From an uncultured Lachnospiraceae bacterium (lineage in GTDB: Bacteria > Bacillota > Clostridia > Lachnospirales > Lachnospiraceae): a stretch of 9,539 bases of DNA. The notes beneath the pieces are model-generated. The model did no database searches, was not told the DNA's origin, and saw nothing but the letters and a program-made list of their open reading frames with translations. The translations under genes were made by a program, and so were the position numbers. Position 1 is the first letter of the stretch. The number at the start of each line of letters is the position of its first letter. The stretch is taken from positions 1 through 9,539 of the forward strand of contig CAMJKC010000057.1 in the NCBI GenBank assembly GCA_946406305.1. Direction: 5' to 3'. Shown in pieces: positions 1 through 7,264 of the stretch.

Positions 1-110
1 TTTAGGAATATTCATTTATATTTTATAAACGGAATTTAATCTAAAAATCGAGGTTGTAAAATTAGATTTCTATTAAATATATAAAAAAGTTTCTTTGCTA
101 AATAAAATTG

Positions 111-139
111 TTGATAAAATGTGCTATACTTTGTATAAT
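111..139 (+). promoter_or_regulatory. Sigma-A-type promoter for the amino-acid symporter gene
   Basis: A -35 box TTGATA (111-116) and a perfect -10 box TATAAT (134-139) are separated by exactly 17 bp, matching the housekeeping consensus except for one base in the -35. Transcription would start near 146 and give a leader of about 105 nt before the ATG at 251. No long structured riboswitch is evident in that leader. Confidence 0.8.
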
Positions 140-250
140 ATGAATATTGTAAAAAGAAGAGAGAAATAATAAAAAATTTGAAAGGAGAAAATATAATAAA
201 TTGCTAATATTTATAGGTATATTTTGTGATTTATTATAGAAAGTGTGTTT
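140..250 (+). other. 5' leader of the symporter gene, with a displaced SD-like site
   Basis: An SD-like AAAGGAG (181-187) lies about 63 nt upstream of the ATG at 251, too far to serve it. A 12-codon frame with a TTG start (201-239) follows it, but the spacing is 13 nt and translation is doubtful. Immediately before the symporter start there is only a weak AGAAAG (238-243). No glycine riboswitch or T-box architecture is visible. Confidence 0.35.
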
Positions 251-1720
251 ATGGAAAAGTTTTCAGAAATAATTCTTTATCTTGATAATTTATTGTGGTC
301 ACCATTACCAATGTTTTCACAAATACCTGTCATTGGTTGGTTAAGTCCACTTGCTATAATCTTGGTAGGAACTGGAATATGGTTTACAATTAAACTCAAA
401 TTTATTCAGTGCAGAGGTTTTAAAAAAGGGTGGAATGCAGTATTTGGTGGTTTTATTAAAAAAACTGGGAAAGCCGATAAAGGGGGTATGACTTCTTTTC
501 AAGCTTTAGCGACTGCGATAGCTGCACAAGTTGGGACAGGAAATGTAGTTGGAGCGAGTACTGCTATAGCTACAGGTGGTCCAGGTGCTATTTTTTGGAT
601 GTGGGTAGCTGCCTTTTTTGGTATGTCAACAATATTTGCAGAAGCAACTCTCGCACAAAAATATAAAAAAGTTGGTGATGATGGTCATATGACAGGAGGA
701 CCTGTATATTATATACATGAAGCATTTAAGGGAGGCTTTGGAAGATTTTTAGCTGTCTTATTTGCAATTCTTATTATACTTTCACTTGGTTTTATGGGAA
801 ATGCAGTTCAAAGTAATGGAATAGCAACAGCTTGGAATACTGTATTTAACAAAGATGGGAATATGATGATGGTAAATATTTTAGGTGTTAATGTTCCTAT
901 AATTCAACCAATAATAGGGTTATTACTTGCAATAATCTCATTTTTAATATTTGCAGGAGGAATTTCTTCTATTGCATCATTTACAGAAAAGATAGTTCCA
1001 TTTATGGCATTTATATTTATGATAGGTTCTTTAATTGCAATATTAACTCATATATATTGGGTGCCACAAATATTTGAGAAAATTTTCGTTGGAGCATTTA
1101 ATCCACAAGCTGTATTTGGTGGGACAGTTGGTGTAATGATAAAAGATGCAGTTAGTAAAGGTGTAGCAAGAGGGCTTTTTTCAAATGAAGCAGGTATGGG
1201 TTCAACTCCACATGCACATGCAGTGGCAAAAGTTGATAAACCAGCTCATCAAGGATATTTAGCAATTATTGGTGTGTTTATAGATACTTTTATAATATTA
1301 AATTTGACTGCTTTTGTAGTTATAGGTAGCAATATGTATGACCCAAGTTTTTCTGGTGCAAATCTAACTGGAGCAGCACTTGCTCAAGCAGGTTTTACTG
1401 TAGGGCTTGGAACGATAGGAAATATATTTATAGCAATTTGCCTTACTTTTTTTGCTTTTTCAACTGTTATAGGGTGGTACTTTTTTGGACAAGCAAATAT
1501 AAAATATTTATTTGGAGCAAAGTCAGTAACTATATATACAATAATAGTATGTGTGTGTGTATTTTTAGGATCACTACAAGAAGTAGATGTGATATGGAAT
1601 ATGCAAGATGCATTTAATGGCCTTATGGTGTTGCCAAATTTGATATCTATAATTGCACTTACAAAAGTTGTGAAGAAATTGATGGAAGAAGACGACCCAA
1701 AAGAGATGATACATAAGTAG
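251..1720 (+). CDS. Alanine/glycine:cation symporter, AgcS family
   Basis: This is a polytopic inner-membrane transporter of the AgcS (DagA/AlsT) family, expected to import alanine or glycine with sodium. The protein is 489 aa from the ATG at 251, a usual family length. Hydrophobic segments are spread along the whole chain. Family-typical stretches are QVGTGNVVGASTAIATGGPG (about residues 93-112) and SNEAGMGSTPHAHA (about 311-324); the glycine-rich GTGN part belongs to the cation/substrate core. An in-frame GTG lies two codons upstream (245). I prefer ATG because the next residues MEKFSEIILYLDNLLW read like a normal N-terminus, although neither start has a strong SD. It has its own promoter (111-139). 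The next gene starts 28 nt downstream with no terminator visible, so read-through is possible. Substrate choice cannot be told from sequence alone. Confidence 0.9.
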   Translation: MEKFSEIILYLDNLLWSPLPMFSQIPVIGWLSPLAIILVGTGIWFTIKLKFIQCRGFKKGWNAVFGGFIKKTGKADKGGMTSFQALATAIAAQVGTGNVVGASTAIATGGPGAIFWMWVAAFFGMSTIFAEATLAQKYKKVGDDGHMTGGPVYYIHEAFKGGFGRFLAVLFAILIILSLGFMGNAVQSNGIATAWNTVFNKDGNMMMVNILGVNVPIIQPIIGLLLAIISFLIFAGGISSIASFTEKIVPFMAFIFMIGSLIAILTHIYWVPQIFEKIFVGAFNPQAVFGGTVGVMIKDAVSKGVARGLFSNEAGMGSTPHAHAVAKVDKPAHQGYLAIIGVFIDTFIILNLTAFVVIGSNMYDPSFSGANLTGAALAQAGFTVGLGTIGNIFIAICLTFFAFSTVIGWYFFGQANIKYLFGAKSVTIYTIIVCVCVFLGSLQEVDVIWNMQDAFNGLMVLPNLISIIALTKVVKKLMEEDDPKEMIHK

Positions 1721-1748
1721 TGGGATGTAAGAGGTTAATAGATATGAC

Positions 1749-2501
1749 ATGGAAAAATATTTTAAGATTTTATATGAATTAATAATTATTGCTTTAAGCA
1801 TAAATGGTTTTATTCTTTTGGTAAAAATGCCTTTTCAAATATTGAGATTTATATTAGATATTTTATTTGGAAGTATAAAAAGAAGAGAAGAAAAAAGAAT
1901 AAAAGAAAAGAAAGACAAAGCAGGAAAAGAATTTGAAAATGAAATAGTAAATATAATAAGAATTTTACCGTGCTGTGAGAAATTATTAGCTAATTGTTAT
2001 CTTAAAAAAGGTATAACAAAAAAAGGTGAAGCTAAAGTGACAGAAGTAGACATAATAGTTTTTACTAAAAAATGTTTAATTGTAATAGAAACAAAGCATT
2101 TTTCAGGGAATATAAAAAGGGATATAGATGATAGAAAGTTGATATTTGAAAGTGAAAATGGTGGGAGTAGGGAAAGTCAAAATCCTATTAAACAAAATCA
2201 TGGTCATATTAGTTTTATAAAAAGGATAATAGGAAAAAAAATACCTATAGTTTCACTTATTGTATTTTCTAATAAGGCTAACATAAGTACTCTAAATAAT
2301 AATGAAAGAGATGTATTTATTTGCAAAAAGAATTCATTGGAAGAAACAATAGAGAAGATATTAATTCAAAATAATAAAGAAATTGATATATCGGTTTTAA
2401 ATAAGGCATATGAAAAGTTATCTAAAAGTAATGGTAGAGTAACAGAACAAGATAAAAAAGAACATTTAAAGTATGCACAAAAGAAAGCAAATAATGAATA
2501 G
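1749..2501 (+). CDS. Membrane-anchored NERD domain protein (putative nuclease)
   Basis: The 250-aa protein starts with a hydrophobic segment (about residues 8-41) that should anchor it in the membrane. A lysine/glutamate-rich linker (42-58) follows, then a NERD domain (about 58-180). Residues fitting the NERD PD-(D/E)XK-like core are E61/E65 in GKEFENE, D101 in EVDII, and E114/K116 in IETKHFSG. The QNPIKQ segment (144-149) matches the NPxxQ part of the family. The C-terminal 60-70 residues are charged and not assigned. NERD proteins are predicted nucleases, but the biological role is mostly unknown; the sequence supports the fold rather than an activity. The start has a weak context: AAGAGG at 1729-1734 is 14 nt away and better placed for an out-of-frame ATG at 1744. 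No zinc-ribbon tail, found in some NERD proteins, is present. Confidence 0.8.
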   Translation: MEKYFKILYELIIIALSINGFILLVKMPFQILRFILDILFGSIKRREEKRIKEKKDKAGKEFENEIVNIIRILPCCEKLLANCYLKKGITKKGEAKVTEVDIIVFTKKCLIVIETKHFSGNIKRDIDDRKLIFESENGGSRESQNPIKQNHGHISFIKRIIGKKIPIVSLIVFSNKANISTLNNNERDVFICKKNSLEETIEKILIQNNKEIDISVLNKAYEKLSKSNGRVTEQDKKEHLKYAQKKANNE

Positions 2502-2665
2502 ACTATATTGTGGAATGATTTTAAGATAAAAAATAATGCTATAAGAATTGGAATTCATATAATAAATAATAAAAATATGCAAATCCATCCAAAGAAGAAA
2601 TGAGAGAGTATGTAGAGTATGTTCAAAGTAAAAAAAATGTTGAGGAAGAGTAAAAGGATAGCAAT
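2502..2665 (+). other. Intergenic region between NERD and hemerythrin genes
   Basis: No intact gene is present. The NERD frame stays open past its stop for 33 more codons, ending with the TGA at 2601-2603. A second frame (2573-2653) encodes a short charged tail described as a separate remnant. No strong promoter or rho-independent hairpin was seen, so the hemerythrin gene could be read from upstream. Confidence 0.5.
2573..2653 (+). pseudogene. Possible 3' remnant of a NERD-like gene
   Basis: This frame opens right after a stop at 2570-2572 and runs 26 codons to TAA (2651-2653) without a plausible start or SD. Its product ends EEMREYVEYVQSKKNVEEE. This resembles the tail of the preceding NERD protein, DKKEHLKYAQKKANNE: a charged helix with a Y-A/V-Q-x-K-K core and an acidic end, at the same distance from the stop. 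I infer the 3' scar of a second paralogous gene lost by deletion. The similarity is short and low in complexity, so chance is possible. Confidence 0.35.
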
Positions 2666-3229
2666 ATGAAAAGCATTGAAATATTAATTAAAGAACATGA
2701 AAATATAAGAAGGATGTTAAATGTAATAAAAATTGTATGTATAAATATTGTTAATGGTAAAGAGATAGATGACAGTGAGATAAATGTTATAATAGATTTT
2801 ATAAAAAATTATGCTGATAAATATCATCATGGAAAGGAAGAAAAGTTTTTGTTTCCAGCAATGGTGAAACATCTTGGGAAGACAGCTGAAAATATAGTGA
2901 CACATGGAATGATGGTAGAGCATATTATAGGGAGAGGACATATTTCAAATTTAAAACAATCACTTAAAAGATATGTAGATAATAAAAATGATATTGATAA
3001 GTTAGATATTATAACTTCACTCAATGGGTATGCTATGTTGTTAAATAATCATATAGATAAAGAAAATGATGTAGTATATACTTTTGCAGAAAAAAATTTA
3101 TCACAAGAAGTAAAAGAAATGATTGATGAAAAAAGTTTAAATTTTGAAAATTTGGAAGATTCAAAAAATATAAGGTCTAAATATTTGGCAATACTTGATA
3201 GTTTAGAGAAGAAATATGTGTTAGTATGA
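2666..3229 (+). CDS. Hemerythrin-like HHE domain protein
   Basis: The 187-aa protein carries the HHE cation-binding pattern of a four-helix bundle with a di-iron site. Candidate ligands are H11 (KEHENI), H54/H55 and E59 in YHHGKEE, H80/H86 in HGMMVEH, and H129 with E133 in NHIDKE. Spacing of these His/Glu groups over residues 1-140 fits one complete domain; residues 145-187 form a charged helical extension without recognised motif. No signal peptide or membrane segment is present, so it is cytosolic. Such proteins bind oxygen, NO or iron, or act in oxidative/nitrosative stress handling; which of these applies cannot be told. An SD (AAAAGGA, 2652-2658) sits 7 nt before the ATG. The stop overlaps the start of the next gene (ATGA), indicating one transcript and translational coupling. 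Confidence 0.85.
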   Translation: MKSIEILIKEHENIRRMLNVIKIVCINIVNGKEIDDSEINVIIDFIKNYADKYHHGKEEKFLFPAMVKHLGKTAENIVTHGMMVEHIIGRGHISNLKQSLKRYVDNKNDIDKLDIITSLNGYAMLLNNHIDKENDVVYTFAEKNLSQEVKEMIDEKSLNFENLEDSKNIRSKYLAILDSLEKKYVLV

Positions 3230-3912
3230 TTAAAAAATTTAAAATGACAATCAAAAATAAAAATGACTTGATTTGCGCAATTGAAGAATATGGTTTCATT
3301 CCATTTTTTAAAAATTCTGTATATGGGTTTTCAATAGAAGAAAATGTATCGCCTGCCCTATGGTGGCAAGGTAATAATGAGTGGAAAGTGTGGGAATGGA
3401 AAGGAGAAATAATAAAAGAGTGCAAAGCGGCATATGGGAAGTTTTTTAATAAAAGAGCTGTTTTTATAAGTAAGAAGTGGTTTTGTGATTTTGCAAATTT
3501 TAGAAGACAGGGTTATGATTTTGATGCAAGGTATGATGATGGGCTTTTAAGTTATAAAGAGAATGACTTATTTAATATAATTGAAAAAAATGCACCTATA
3601 ACTTCTGCAGAGATAAAAAGAATAGGTGAATACAGTAAAGATGGAAAAAGTGGTTTTGACACTTTGGTAACAAAGTTGCAAGAAAAGTGTTATGTTATAA
3701 TAAATAATTTTGTTTATAAAAAAGATAAGTATGGAATGAATTATGGATGGGGAGTTGCAGAATATACAACTCCAGAAGTTTTTTATGGAAAAAGTTTTAA
3801 AAACCATGTATATAAAAGAAGCAGTGAAGAGTCATATGAAAGGATTTTTAATCATTTGAGGAAAATTTTGCCCGAAGCAAACGAAAAGGCAATAGGGAAG
3901 ATGATAAGATAA
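3226..3912 (+). CDS. AlkZ-related winged-helix protein
   Basis: The 228-aa cytosolic protein has an N-terminal part rich in Trp (ALWWQGN at 45-50, then KVWEWKGE at 54-61) followed by AAYGKFFNKRAVFISKKW. This is the arrangement I recall from the 'AlkZ-related' family, where a tryptophan-acidic pair precedes a GK/GG-containing strand. A central segment (about 110-165: KENDLFNIIEKNAPITSAEI and on to VYKK) looks like a winged helix-turn-helix. AlkZ/YcaQ enzymes unhook DNA interstrand crosslinks, but the paired glutamine catalytic motif (QxQ) of true AlkZ is not visible here, so glycosylase activity should not be assumed. The ATG overlaps the hemerythrin stop by 4 nt and lacks a strong SD, so its translation probably depends on the upstream gene. 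A downstream ATG at 3244 (M7) is possible but also lacks an SD. Confidence 0.5.
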   Translation: MIKKFKMTIKNKNDLICAIEEYGFIPFFKNSVYGFSIEENVSPALWWQGNNEWKVWEWKGEIIKECKAAYGKFFNKRAVFISKKWFCDFANFRRQGYDFDARYDDGLLSYKENDLFNIIEKNAPITSAEIKRIGEYSKDGKSGFDTLVTKLQEKCYVIINNFVYKKDKYGMNYGWGVAEYTTPEVFYGKSFKNHVYKRSSEESYERIFNHLRKILPEANEKAIGKMIR

Positions 3913-4066
3913 TTTATGAAATTAGAAAGTAAAAATTTGATTTGTGTATATAAAGGCGAAGGGATTTTATAGAATCAATAAGTATTATACTTTAGATTAT
4001 AATAATCGTAATTCAGTAAAAATGACTTAATTATAACTAACGGATTGGAAGATAAAAGAAAATAGT
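3913..4066 (+). other. Gap upstream of the cas operon with decayed ORF fragments
   Basis: This 154-bp gap has no intact gene. Three short peptides in different frames look like parts of one broken product: MKLESKNLICVYKGEGIL (3916-3972), then a frame reading FYRINKYYTLDYNNRNSV (within about 3965-4018), then IITNGLEDKRK (ending just before cas3). No SD precedes any of them. Weak promoter-like elements exist: TATAAT at 3998-4003 with TCAATA 17 bp upstream (3975-3980), and TATACT at 3986-3991 without a good -35. No CRISPR repeats or terminator hairpin were seen. The gap must carry the cas operon promoter unless transcription reads in from the left. Confidence 0.4.
3975..4003 (+). promoter_or_regulatory. 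Weak candidate promoter for the cas operon
   Basis: A perfect -10 hexamer TATAAT (3998-4003) is preceded at 17 bp by TCAATA (3975-3980), which matches only three of six -35 positions. In DNA this AT-rich, such -10 matches arise by chance. It is listed because it is the best-placed candidate, about 60 nt before the cas3 ATG. Confidence 0.3.
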
Positions 4067-6499
4067 ATGATTTATTTAGCACATATAAGCGAGGATAAAA
4101 AAAGAATACAAACTGTAAAACAACATAGTGAAAATGTGGCAAATTTAGCATACAATGAAGCAAAGTGTATTGATTTAGGAGATACAATGAAAATCATTGG
4201 GTTGCTTCATGATGTTGGGAAGAATAAAAAGGAATTCCAAGACTATTTAGAAGAAGCAGTTAATGATACTAAAAGTGTAAAACGAGGTTCGGTTAATCAC
4301 ACTACAGCAGGTGCAAGATATTTATATGAATTAATTGTTAAAAATAATTTGTATAATGATAAATATGATAAATTACTAGTAGAATTAATATGCTATGCAA
4401 TTATGACTCATCACGGTTTGATTGATTGTATAGATACCAATGCAAGTGATAAATATACTCAAAAATTATATTCACCTAATGAAAAAAGTTACAATGAAGT
4501 TATTGCTAATAGCAAAGATTATATTGATAATAATTTAATATTAGAACTTTTCAATAATGCAAAAGAAGAAATAAAAGTTAAATATGAAAAAATAAAAAAT
4601 ATCACTGGGCAGATGATTAACAATTCAAGAAGTAAAGAGTATAAGAATAATCCAAAGTTATTTATGCTAGGGAGTTTACAGAGATTAGTCAATTCATTTT
4701 TAATTGATGCTGATAGGCGAGATACATATGAGTTTATGGACAATGTCAAAGAAAAAAGATTCAGTGAAGAAGAATTAAAAGTTTTGTGGATAGATTATCA
4801 AAACAAACTTGATAAAAAAATTAACGGATTTGTCACAAAAAATGATATAGATAAATGTAGAAGGAAGATATCTGATAGTTGTTATGAATTTGCAAAATGT
4901 TGTAAAAATGGAATATACAAATTGGATGTTCCGACTGGTGGTGGCAAAACTCTTTCAAGTGTTAGATTTGCTTTGGAATTTGCTAAAAATAATAATATGA
5001 GTCATATATTTTATGTAGCACCATATATATCTATTTTAGAGCAAAATGCTAAAGAGTATAGGAATATATTTAATGATGATAAAAATATACTTGAACATCA
5101 TTCAAATGTAGTTATTGATAATAAAAATGATGAAGATATATTAAAGAATAGAGAACTGCTTGAGGATAATTGGAGTAGCCCTATAATATTAACTACGATG
5201 GTTAGATTTTTAGAAGTGCTATTTGATGGGAGTAATTCAAATATAAGACGTTTTCATCAACTAAAAAATTCTATAATTATACTTGATGAAGCACAGCAAA
5301 TCCCAGTAAAGTGCGTATATATGTTTAATACTATGGTTAATTTTTTGTCTAATGTATGTAAATCAACATTTGTATTTTGCACTGCAACACAACCGCTTTT
5401 AGATGAGGTTAAGTATCCACTTTTATATAGTGAGAATAGTAAAATCGTTAAAGAAGATAGTAATATAAAAAATGTATTTAAAAGAAATAATATAATTTAT
5501 AATAGAAATACAATTAGTAGAAAGTATGATAAGATATCATTGAGTAGGCTTGTAAATGAAAAAGTAAAAGATGTCAGTAGTATTTTAATTATACTCAATA
5601 CGAAGAAAGCAGTTAGAGATTTGTATTTAGAGATAAAATGTAATTGTAATGGTGATATAGATATAATTCAGCTAACAACATATATGTGCCCTATGCATAG
5701 ATTAGAAGTGATTGAAGAAATTAAGGAAAGATTAGCAAAAGAAAAGTATAAAAAAATAGTAGTAATTAGTACTCAACTGATTGAGGCTGGAGTGGATATT
5801 TCTTTTGAAATGGTAATAAGAAGTTTGACTGGGTTAGATGGTATAATGCAAGCTGCTGGAAGGTGTAATAGAAATGGTGAAAGAGATATAAGTGAAGTTT
5901 ATATGATTGAGTATCAAGATGAGAATACTATTAGCCTAAGAGATATAGATAAAGCAAAGGAAGCAACACAAGAAGTTTTGCTAAATGATGAAAAATTTAT
6001 AGAAATAACAGGCGAAGAAAGTCCAAAGTACTATAGACAATATTTTTTTAATAGAGAGGGAGAAATGTGTTATAATATAAGTAACTGTGGAAATGATAAT
6101 TTATACAATTTGTTATCTAATAATGACAAAAACAATAATGAGTATATAAAAGAAAGTGGAAATGATGTTGAATATGTATTAAGGCAAGCATATAAAACCG
6201 CAGGTGATAATTTTAGAGTAATTGATAATGATACTATATCTATTGCAGTGAGATATAAAGATTCAAATCAACTGGTAGAAGAGTATAAGAATAAATACTC
6301 TATTTCAGAAAAGAAATTTGTTCTTAAAAAATTACAGAGATATACTATTTCATTATTTAAAAATGATAATGTATTAAGAAAATTGCAAGAAAGAAGAGCC
6401 ATAACATATCTGGATGAAGAAAACAATATACTATTGCTTGATGCAGACTATTATAATGAAAATGGAATCACAACAGATTTAGAAGTTATATGTATATAG
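4067..6499 (+). CDS. cas3: CRISPR-associated nuclease/helicase Cas3, type I-C
   Basis: Cas3 is recruited to target-bound Cascade, nicks the displaced strand and degrades it while translocating. The 810-aa protein is the fused HD-helicase form. The N-terminal HD domain (about 1-230) shows H20, the H48-D49 pair in LLHDVGK, H78 in NHTTAGA and H115-H116 in MTHHG, all expected metal ligands. The SF2 helicase follows: Walker A DVPTGGGKT (287-295, K294), Walker B DEAQ (407-410, the variant common in this branch rather than DEAH), motif III TAT (439-441), and motif VI QAAGRCNRNGE (595-605, arginines 599 and 602). All catalytic residues look intact. The start has no in-frame alternative (stop at 4034-4036) and only a weak SD (GGAAG, 4047-4051). 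It is the first gene of the cas operon; cas5c begins 10 nt after its stop. Confidence 0.97.
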   Translation: MIYLAHISEDKKRIQTVKQHSENVANLAYNEAKCIDLGDTMKIIGLLHDVGKNKKEFQDYLEEAVNDTKSVKRGSVNHTTAGARYLYELIVKNNLYNDKYDKLLVELICYAIMTHHGLIDCIDTNASDKYTQKLYSPNEKSYNEVIANSKDYIDNNLILELFNNAKEEIKVKYEKIKNITGQMINNSRSKEYKNNPKLFMLGSLQRLVNSFLIDADRRDTYEFMDNVKEKRFSEEELKVLWIDYQNKLDKKINGFVTKNDIDKCRRKISDSCYEFAKCCKNGIYKLDVPTGGGKTLSSVRFALEFAKNNNMSHIFYVAPYISILEQNAKEYRNIFNDDKNILEHHSNVVIDNKNDEDILKNRELLEDNWSSPIILTTMVRFLEVLFDGSNSNIRRFHQLKNSIIILDEAQQIPVKCVYMFNTMVNFLSNVCKSTFVFCTATQPLLDEVKYPLLYSENSKIVKEDSNIKNVFKRNNIIYNRNTISRKYDKISLSRLVNEKVKDVSSILIILNTKKAVRDLYLEIKCNCNGDIDIIQLTTYMCPMHRLEVIEEIKERLAKEKYKKIVVISTQLIEAGVDISFEMVIRSLTGLDGIMQAAGRCNRNGERDISEVYMIEYQDENTISLRDIDKAKEATQEVLLNDEKFIEITGEESPKYYRQYFFNREGEMCYNISNCGNDNLYNLLSNNDKNNNEYIKESGNDVEYVLRQAYKTAGDNFRVIDNDTISIAVRYKDSNQLVEEYKNKYSISEKKFVLKKLQRYTISLFKNDNVLRKLQERRAITYLDEENNILLLDADYYNENGITTDLEVICI

Positions 6500-6503
6500 G
6501 AGG
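6498..6503 (+). promoter_or_regulatory. Ribosome binding site of cas5c overlapping the cas3 stop
   Basis: A perfect AGGAGG lies 6 nt before the cas5c ATG. Its first two bases are part of the cas3 stop codon TAG (6497-6499), so a ribosome terminating on cas3 sits directly on this site, which favours re-initiation. Confidence 0.85.
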
Positions 6504-6509
6504 ATAACT

Positions 6510-7250
6510 ATGAAATATGACAATACAATTTGCTATAAATTAACTGGTAAATATGCATTATTTACAGACCCTTTAACAAAGATAGGTGGAGAGAAATTCT
6601 CATATCAAGTTCCGACATATCAAGCATTAAAAGGTATTACTGAAAGTATATATTGGAAGCCGACTTTTATATGGGTAATAGATGAAGTTAGAGTGATGAA
6701 TTTAATAAGAATGCAATCACAAGGCATACGCCCTATTCATTATCAAGATGCTAAAAATGATTTATCAATATACACATATTTAAGAGATGTAGAATATGAA
6801 GTAAAAGCTCATTTTGAATGGAATGAGATGAGAAAAGACTTGACGAATGACAGAAATGAGCATAAGCATTGGGATATAGCGAAGAGAATGGTTGAAAGAG
6901 GTGGTAGAAGAGATATATTCCTTGGAACGAGGGAGTGTCAGGGGTATGTAGAGGCATTTGATGATAGTGAAAAATATGGAGAAAAAAAAAGTGCTTATCA
7001 AGATTCAAATATTAATTTTGGAATAATGGTTCATGGCATAACTTATCCTGATGAACAAAACGAAAGTGTTGAAAAAGATGGGAAGAAATTTGCAAAGATG
7101 CAAGTAAGGCTTTGGGATTGTAATATGAAAGATGGAGTTATTAAATTCATAAGACCAGACTCAAATGAGTGTATATTAAAAGATATAAGAGAAATAGAAA
7201 TTAAAGAATTTAAATCTGGAATAAATTATAGTGAAAATAATATTATATAA
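6510..7250 (+). CDS. cas5c: CRISPR-associated Cas5c (Cas5d), crRNA-processing endonuclease
   Basis: In type I-C systems, which lack Cas6, Cas5 cleaves the repeat hairpin of the pre-crRNA and then caps the 5' handle in the Cascade complex. The 246-aa length is usual for this subfamily. The N-terminal RAMP-like fold opens with YKLTGKYALFTDPLTKIGGE, whose TDP..K.GGEK..Y.VP.Y run is typical. By comparison with the Bacillus halodurans Cas5d triad (Tyr46, Lys116, His117), the likely catalytic residues here are Y48 (SIYWKPTF) and K119-H120 (NEHKHWDI); this match is by position and context, not alignment. The C-terminal half contains RECQGYVEAF and a WDC segment. A strong AGGAGG precedes the start. 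An A9 run (6982-6990) within the gene is a possible slippage site. It lies between cas3 (10 nt) and cas8c (14 nt). Confidence 0.95.
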   Translation: MKYDNTICYKLTGKYALFTDPLTKIGGEKFSYQVPTYQALKGITESIYWKPTFIWVIDEVRVMNLIRMQSQGIRPIHYQDAKNDLSIYTYLRDVEYEVKAHFEWNEMRKDLTNDRNEHKHWDIAKRMVERGGRRDIFLGTRECQGYVEAFDDSEKYGEKKSAYQDSNINFGIMVHGITYPDEQNESVEKDGKKFAKMQVRLWDCNMKDGVIKFIRPDSNECILKDIREIEIKEFKSGINYSENNII

Positions 7251-7264
7251 GAAAGGAGGAATAT

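Noticed and set aside
38..68. Inverted repeat AATCTAA / TTAGATT upstream of the agcS promoter
   Set aside because: Only 7 bp with a 17-nt loop in very AT-rich DNA; too weak to call an operator or terminator.
140..250. Riboswitch or T-box in the symporter leader
   Set aside because: A glycine riboswitch would fit the gene, but the leader is short, AT-rich and lacks conserved paired elements or a terminator.
1551..1560. GT dinucleotide repeat in the symporter gene
   Set aside because: Only five units, coding for Val-Cys in a membrane segment; too short to argue for phase variation.
6054..6067. Possible internal start in cas3 (ATG 6065, Met667)
   Set aside because: It is in frame, but the purine-rich stretch before it is poorly matched or too close, and no separate C-terminal Cas3 product of this kind is established.
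6751..7008. Minus-strand open frames opposite cas5c and other genes
   Set aside because: They lack SDs and recognisable domains, are rich in Phe/Ile/Ser/His as expected for antisense of A-rich coding DNA, and lie opposite well-supported genes.
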